A stretch of 26,359 bases of DNA from JBGCDD01 sp045105075 (GTDB taxonomy: Bacteria; Pseudomonadota; Alphaproteobacteria; Rhodobacterales; Rhodobacteraceae): positions 1 through 26,359 of the forward strand of contig JBGCDD010000142.1 in assembly GCA_045105075.1 (NCBI GenBank), written 5' to 3'. Within the stretch, counting starts at the first letter, position 1. Each line of letters starts with the position of its first letter. The notes under the pieces are model-generated. The model was not told where the DNA came from, did not search any database, and saw only the letters and a list, made by a program, of their open reading frames with translations. Below are positions 23,017 through 26,359 of this stretch, piece after piece. The position numbers and the translations under genes were made by a program.

Positions 23017-25332
23017 ATGAGCGACAACTCCGATGACCCCAACATAAAGGACGCGCCAGGTTCCGGCGAAGTGGCCGAACCGTTGCGTCGTGCCATTGGC
23101 GAACGGTATCTGACTTACGCGTTGTCGACCATCATGCACCGGGCGCTTCCTGATGCGCGCGATGGACTTAAACCGGTGCATCGTCGGATTCTTTACGCAA
23201 TGCGCGAACTGCGTCTGTCGGCAAACGGTGGTTTTCGCAAATCCGCCAAGATTTCCGGCGACGTGATGGGCAACTACCACCCCCATGGTGACGCTGCGAT
23301 TTATGATGCGATGGCGCGTTTGGCGCAGGATTTCAACGTTCGCTACCCTCTCGTCGATGGTCAGGGCAATTTTGGCAACATCGACGGCGACAACCCAGCC
23401 GCAAGCCGGTACACCGAAGCCCGCATGACCATAGTGGCCGAGGCGCTGTTGGACGGCTTGAACGAGGATGCCGTTGATTTCAGGGACAATTACGACGGAA
23501 CCCTCAGCGAACCTGTGGTTCTGCCGGCACAGTTTCCCAATCTTTTGGCCAATGGGTCGTCGGGCATTGCGGTGGGCATGGCCACCAATATTCCGCCCCA
23601 TAACATTGCCGAACTGTGCGACGCCTGCCTGCATTTGATCAAAACGCCCGACGCACGGGACGACACGCTGTTGAACTTTGTGCCTGGGCCCGACTTTCCG
23701 ACCGGGGGCGTGCTGGTTGAACCAAGTGACAGTATCGCAAACGCCTACCGTACGGGGCGCGGCTCGTTTCGGCTGCGCTGTGCGTGGCATGTGGAAAAGC
23801 TGGATCGTGGCACGTGGCAAATCATCATTACCGAGATCCCGTATCAGGTTCCAAAATCCCGCCTGATTGAAAAAATAGCCGAGCTTATTCAAAGCAAGAA
23901 AATTCCCATTCTGGCCGACGTGCGCGACGAATCTGCCGAAGATGTGCGCATGGTTCTCGAGCCGCGGTCCAAAAACGTCGAACCTGATGTGCTCATGGGC
24001 ATGCTCTATCGCAGTTCCGATCTGGAAGTGCGGTTTTCCCTGAACATGAATGTGCTGATCGACGGAGTGACCCCACAAGTTTGCTCGATGAAAGAGGTTT
24101 TGCGCGCCTTCCTCGATCATCGCCAAGAGGTTTTGTTGCGTCGATCGCGCCATCGATTGGCCAAGATTGACCACCGGCTTGAGGTGTTGGAAGGTTTTAT
24201 TGTTGCTTTCCTAAATCTGGATCGGGTTATCGACATCATTCGTTATGACGATGACCCGAAATCGGCCCTGATGCGCGAAGATTGGAGCCTGGAGCATCCG
24301 CGCGCCATGACCGAGGCCGATTACGTTGGCCCCAAGCCCGGCGAAGGAGAGCTGAGCGACGTACAAGTCGAAGCGATCTTGAACATGCGGCTGCGCAGTT
24401 TGCGGCGTCTGGAAGAGATGGAGCTGCTGCGCGAGCAATCCGAATTGATGGAAGAACGCGCGCAGATCGAAGATCTGCTGGAAAGTCCCGAGCTGCAATG
24501 GGCGCGCATCTCGGATCAATTGCGCGAGACCAAAAAACAATTCGGGAAAAGCTATGATGGCGGCGCGCGACGCACCCGTCTGGAAGAAGCCGGTGAAATC
24601 GAGGACGTTCCGCTTGAGGCGATGATTGATCGGGAACCGATCACGGTCGTGTGCTCTCAGATGGGGTGGATCCGCGCCATGACCGGGCATATCGATCTGA
24701 CGCGCGAGTTGAAATTCAAAGACGGTGATGCGCCTCGTTTTGTGTTTCATGCCGAAACCACCGACCGGTTGCTGGTTTTTGGCTCTAATGGGCGGTTTTA
24801 TACGATTTCCGCGTCCAATCTGCCTGGCGGGCGGGGCATGGGTGAGCCGTTACGCCTGATCGTGGATCTTCCAAATGAGGCTGAGATTGTCGATCTTTTC
24901 ATCCATGCGCCGGGTCGTAAACTGTTGGTGGCATCCAGTGCTGGTGACGGTTTTGTTGTTCCAGAAGATGATGTTATCGCACAGACACGCAGCGGCAAAC
25001 AGGTGCTGAACGTGCGCGGTGACGTCCGGGCGCGCGTGTGCAAGCCGGTGACCGGTGATGCTGTGGCCGTGGTCGGTGAAAACCGCAAAGTTCTTGTGTT
25101 TGGGCTTAATGAATTGCCTGAAATGGCGCGGGGCAAAGGTGTTCGACTACAGCGTTACAAGGACGGCGGTTTGTCGGACGCGGCGACTTTTGTGCGTGAA
25201 AACGGGCTCAACTGGCTCGACCCTGCCGGGAGGACGCGCACCGAGACCCAGTTGGACGAATGGGTCGGAAAACGCGCCGGAACTGGCCGCATGGCGCCAC
25301 GTGGTTTTCCCAGGGACAATCGATTTACGTGA
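23017..25332 (+). CDS. parC: DNA topoisomerase IV subunit A
   Basis: A 771-residue type II topoisomerase A subunit. The catalytic tyrosine is Tyr132 in AASRYTEARM; the quinolone region reads HPHGDAAIYDAM at residues 88-99. The coiled-coil hinge is around residues 370-530 and the C-terminal part has short beta-pinwheel blades (RLLVFGSNGRFYTI, KVLVFGLNELP). No QRRGGKG GyrA box is present and the C-terminal pinwheel is short, which favours ParC over GyrA. It decatenates replicated chromosomes with ParE. ATG 23017 is chosen because MSDNSDD gives a polar start before conserved EPLRRAIGERYLTYAL; an ATG at 22951 is also in frame and has no better site. Confidence 0.94.
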   Translation: MSDNSDDPNIKDAPGSGEVAEPLRRAIGERYLTYALSTIMHRALPDARDGLKPVHRRILYAMRELRLSANGGFRKSAKISGDVMGNYHPHGDAAIYDAMARLAQDFNVRYPLVDGQGNFGNIDGDNPAASRYTEARMTIVAEALLDGLNEDAVDFRDNYDGTLSEPVVLPAQFPNLLANGSSGIAVGMATNIPPHNIAELCDACLHLIKTPDARDDTLLNFVPGPDFPTGGVLVEPSDSIANAYRTGRGSFRLRCAWHVEKLDRGTWQIIITEIPYQVPKSRLIEKIAELIQSKKIPILADVRDESAEDVRMVLEPRSKNVEPDVLMGMLYRSSDLEVRFSLNMNVLIDGVTPQVCSMKEVLRAFLDHRQEVLLRRSRHRLAKIDHRLEVLEGFIVAFLNLDRVIDIIRYDDDPKSALMREDWSLEHPRAMTEADYVGPKPGEGELSDVQVEAILNMRLRSLRRLEEMELLREQSELMEERAQIEDLLESPELQWARISDQLRETKKQFGKSYDGGARRTRLEEAGEIEDVPLEAMIDREPITVVCSQMGWIRAMTGHIDLTRELKFKDGDAPRFVFHAETTDRLLVFGSNGRFYTISASNLPGGRGMGEPLRLIVDLPNEAEIVDLFIHAPGRKLLVASSAGDGFVVPEDDVIAQTRSGKQVLNVRGDVRARVCKPVTGDAVAVVGENRKVLVFGLNELPEMARGKGVRLQRYKDGGLSDAATFVRENGLNWLDPAGRTRTETQLDEWVGKRAGTGRMAPRGFPRDNRFT

Positions 25333-25411
25333 TTGTCTGGGGCGCAACTGGTTTGCGCAAACTGCTCAACTGCTCTAAATGTTGCAAAAAACAGGCCCAT
25401 CGAGAGTTTCC

Positions 25412-26014
25412 ATGATCAAACGTTTCGTATTGTTTTGCGCGTTGTCCCTTTTGGTTGCGTGTACTGCACCGCAGCAAACCGATGTCCCGCTATCTGACCT
25501 CGGCGCTTTCCGCCTGGGGCACAATGTTGTTGTTGCATCCAAAGCGCAGAAGGGCCCGATTTCTCGGGATGCGACGGAACAGGATTGGGTGGCTGCGCTG
25601 TCCTCGGCCATGGAAGCGCGTTTTGATAGATATCAGGGCGATCAGCTCTACCACCTCGGTCTGAGCGTAGAGGGTTACATGCTTGCGCCTCCAGGCGTGC
25701 CGCTGGTCTACACACCCAAGTCGGCCTTGATCCTGAACATCACCGTTTGGGACGATGCGGCAAACGCCAAGCTGAATGAAAAGGTGCATCAAATCACGGT
25801 TTTCGAAACCACCACTGGCGGTTCCTTTCTGCTTGGGTCGGGCAACAAGCGCACGAAAGAGGAACAACTTGCCGGTTTGTCAGCCAATGCGGTGCGTGAG
25901 ATTGAAAAGTGGATGGTGGAACAAGCCCGCGACAACAGTTGGTTTGCGCCCCGCGCAGGCGCTGCGACAACGGCTGTGGTGCCTCGTTCCAACCCGCCCG
26001 AAGAGGACGGCTGA
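25412..26014 (+). CDS. Hypothetical lipoprotein
   Basis: A 200-residue protein with a lipoprotein signal: basic MIKR, a hydrophobic core and the lipobox LVAC with Cys17. The mature part, with DLGAFRLGHNVVVASKAQKGP near its start, a central DQLYHLGLSVEGYMLAPPG and a basic stretch near the end (GSGNKRTKEEQLAGL), is not in any family I can name. It is likely anchored to the inner or outer membrane. ATG 25412 is preferred over 25379 because it starts the signal peptide. It lies 79 bp after parC and 207 bp before tuf. Confidence 0.8.
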   Translation: MIKRFVLFCALSLLVACTAPQQTDVPLSDLGAFRLGHNVVVASKAQKGPISRDATEQDWVAALSSAMEARFDRYQGDQLYHLGLSVEGYMLAPPGVPLVYTPKSALILNITVWDDAANAKLNEKVHQITVFETTTGGSFLLGSGNKRTKEEQLAGLSANAVREIEKWMVEQARDNSWFAPRAGAATTAVVPRSNPPEEDG

Positions 26015-26180
26015 CTTTTGTGTTGCTAGTTCATTTTGCGGACCCTCCGAAATTTACTTCCATATCAGGGTAGTGCCAAATCGTTGCTTGTCGGTAAACT
26101 CCGCAACACTTGCGATTGTGAAAGCAGGGATTGATTTCCCCCGACGAAGCCAATATGTGCCGCGCGCAGTAGAAACTCAC

Positions 26181-26197
26181 GGGTCGCGCTGCGACCC
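26181..26197 (+). promoter_or_regulatory. Hairpin in the leader of the EF-Tu gene
   Basis: GGGTCGC-GCT-GCGACCC is a perfect seven-pair stem with a three-base loop 25 bp before the tuf ATG. No T run follows, so it is not a standard terminator. It may influence translation or stability of the leader. No ribosome site stronger than AAAAGGGCG (about eight bases before ATG) is seen. Confidence 0.45.
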
Positions 26198-26221
26198 CAC
26201 ATTTCAAAAGGGCGCCGTACC

Positions 26222-26359
26222 ATGGCAAAGGAAAAGTTTGAACGTAATAAGCCGCATGTTAACATCGGCACGATTGGGCATGTTGACCATGGCAAGACGA
26301 CGCTGACGGCTGCGATTACGAAGTATTTTGGCGACTTCAAAGCGTATGACCAGATTGAC
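26222..26359 (+). CDS. tuf: Elongation factor Tu, N-terminal part (3' end outside window)
   Basis: The first 46 residues, MAKEKFERNKPHVNIGTIG onward, are those of EF-Tu, with the P-loop GHVDHGKT at residues 19-26. It delivers aminoacyl-tRNA to the ribosome. No fusA precedes it, so this is not the str-operon arrangement; it is probably the second tuf copy common in proteobacteria, which often precedes tRNA-Trp, secE and nusG (inference; the region lies outside the window). Confidence 0.97.
   Translation, partial: MAKEKFERNKPHVNIGTIGHVDHGKTTLTAAITKYFGDFKAYDQID

Noticed and set aside
22852..24174. Long open frame (440 codons) opposite the 5' half of parC
   Set aside because: Antisense to parC, no motif, His/Gln-rich translation typical of a reverse-strand artefact.
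25342..25358. Small inverted repeat GCGCAA/TTGCGC after parC
   Set aside because: Stem of six pairs with no T run; too weak to call a terminator.
26015..26221. Gap before tuf searched for a tRNA gene
   Set aside because: No acceptor/T-loop pattern could be found; only the short hairpin was retained.

Overview
The window reads as chromosomal DNA of a Roseobacter-type alphaproteobacterium (order Rhodobacterales). This rests on the pckA / chvI-chvG / hprK-rapZ-EIIA-ptsH gene order, the HIG1 protein / PduO-type adenosyltransferase / etfB-etfA / 3-hydroxybutyryl-CoA dehydrogenase group, GC-rich coding sequence, and a GC-rich double-hairpin intergenic element of a kind common in this order. No rRNA or tRNA gene, CRISPR array, transposase or phage gene was seen. 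The window is mostly core metabolism and housekeeping.

Left part (1-4665): the 3' end of a nitroreductase-like gene and a MarR regulator; trpA; ychF; a small secreted protein; recO; and a META-domain lipoprotein. Three gene pairs here are convergent and overlap at their ends. Next comes a short remnant that resembles the C-terminus of the dehydrogenase beside it.

Middle-left (4662-10926, all minus strand): an extended short-chain dehydrogenase; a long acyl-CoA dehydrogenase resembling (2S)-methylsuccinyl-CoA dehydrogenase of the ethylmalonyl-CoA pathway but interrupted by an in-frame TAA; an MttB-superfamily methyltransferase; and ATP-dependent PEP carboxykinase with a strong terminator.

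Centre (10927-16639, plus strand): a 349-bp regulatory region with two repeat systems, then the ChvI/ChvG two-component system running into HPr kinase, RapZ, a mannose-type EIIA and HPr, a permease-less regulatory PTS, then an acyltransferase.

Right part (16640-26359): the REP-like double hairpin; 3-hydroxybutyryl-CoA dehydrogenase; a DUF6473-like gene on the opposite strand; etfA/etfB; cobalamin adenosyltransferase with a twin-helix HIG1-like protein; a short-chain dehydrogenase; an SH3-domain protein; parC; a lipoprotein; and the start of an EF-Tu gene.

The metabolic theme is acyl-CoA oxidation and C2/C4 assimilation: the acyl-CoA dehydrogenase would feed electrons to ETF, the adenosyltransferase supplies the B12 cofactor used by CoA mutases, and PckA links the TCA cycle to gluconeogenesis under probable ChvG/ChvI and PTS control. 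No wholly new system is evident. The most notable points are the interrupted acyl-CoA dehydrogenase, the decayed dehydrogenase remnant and the repeats between pckA and chvI.
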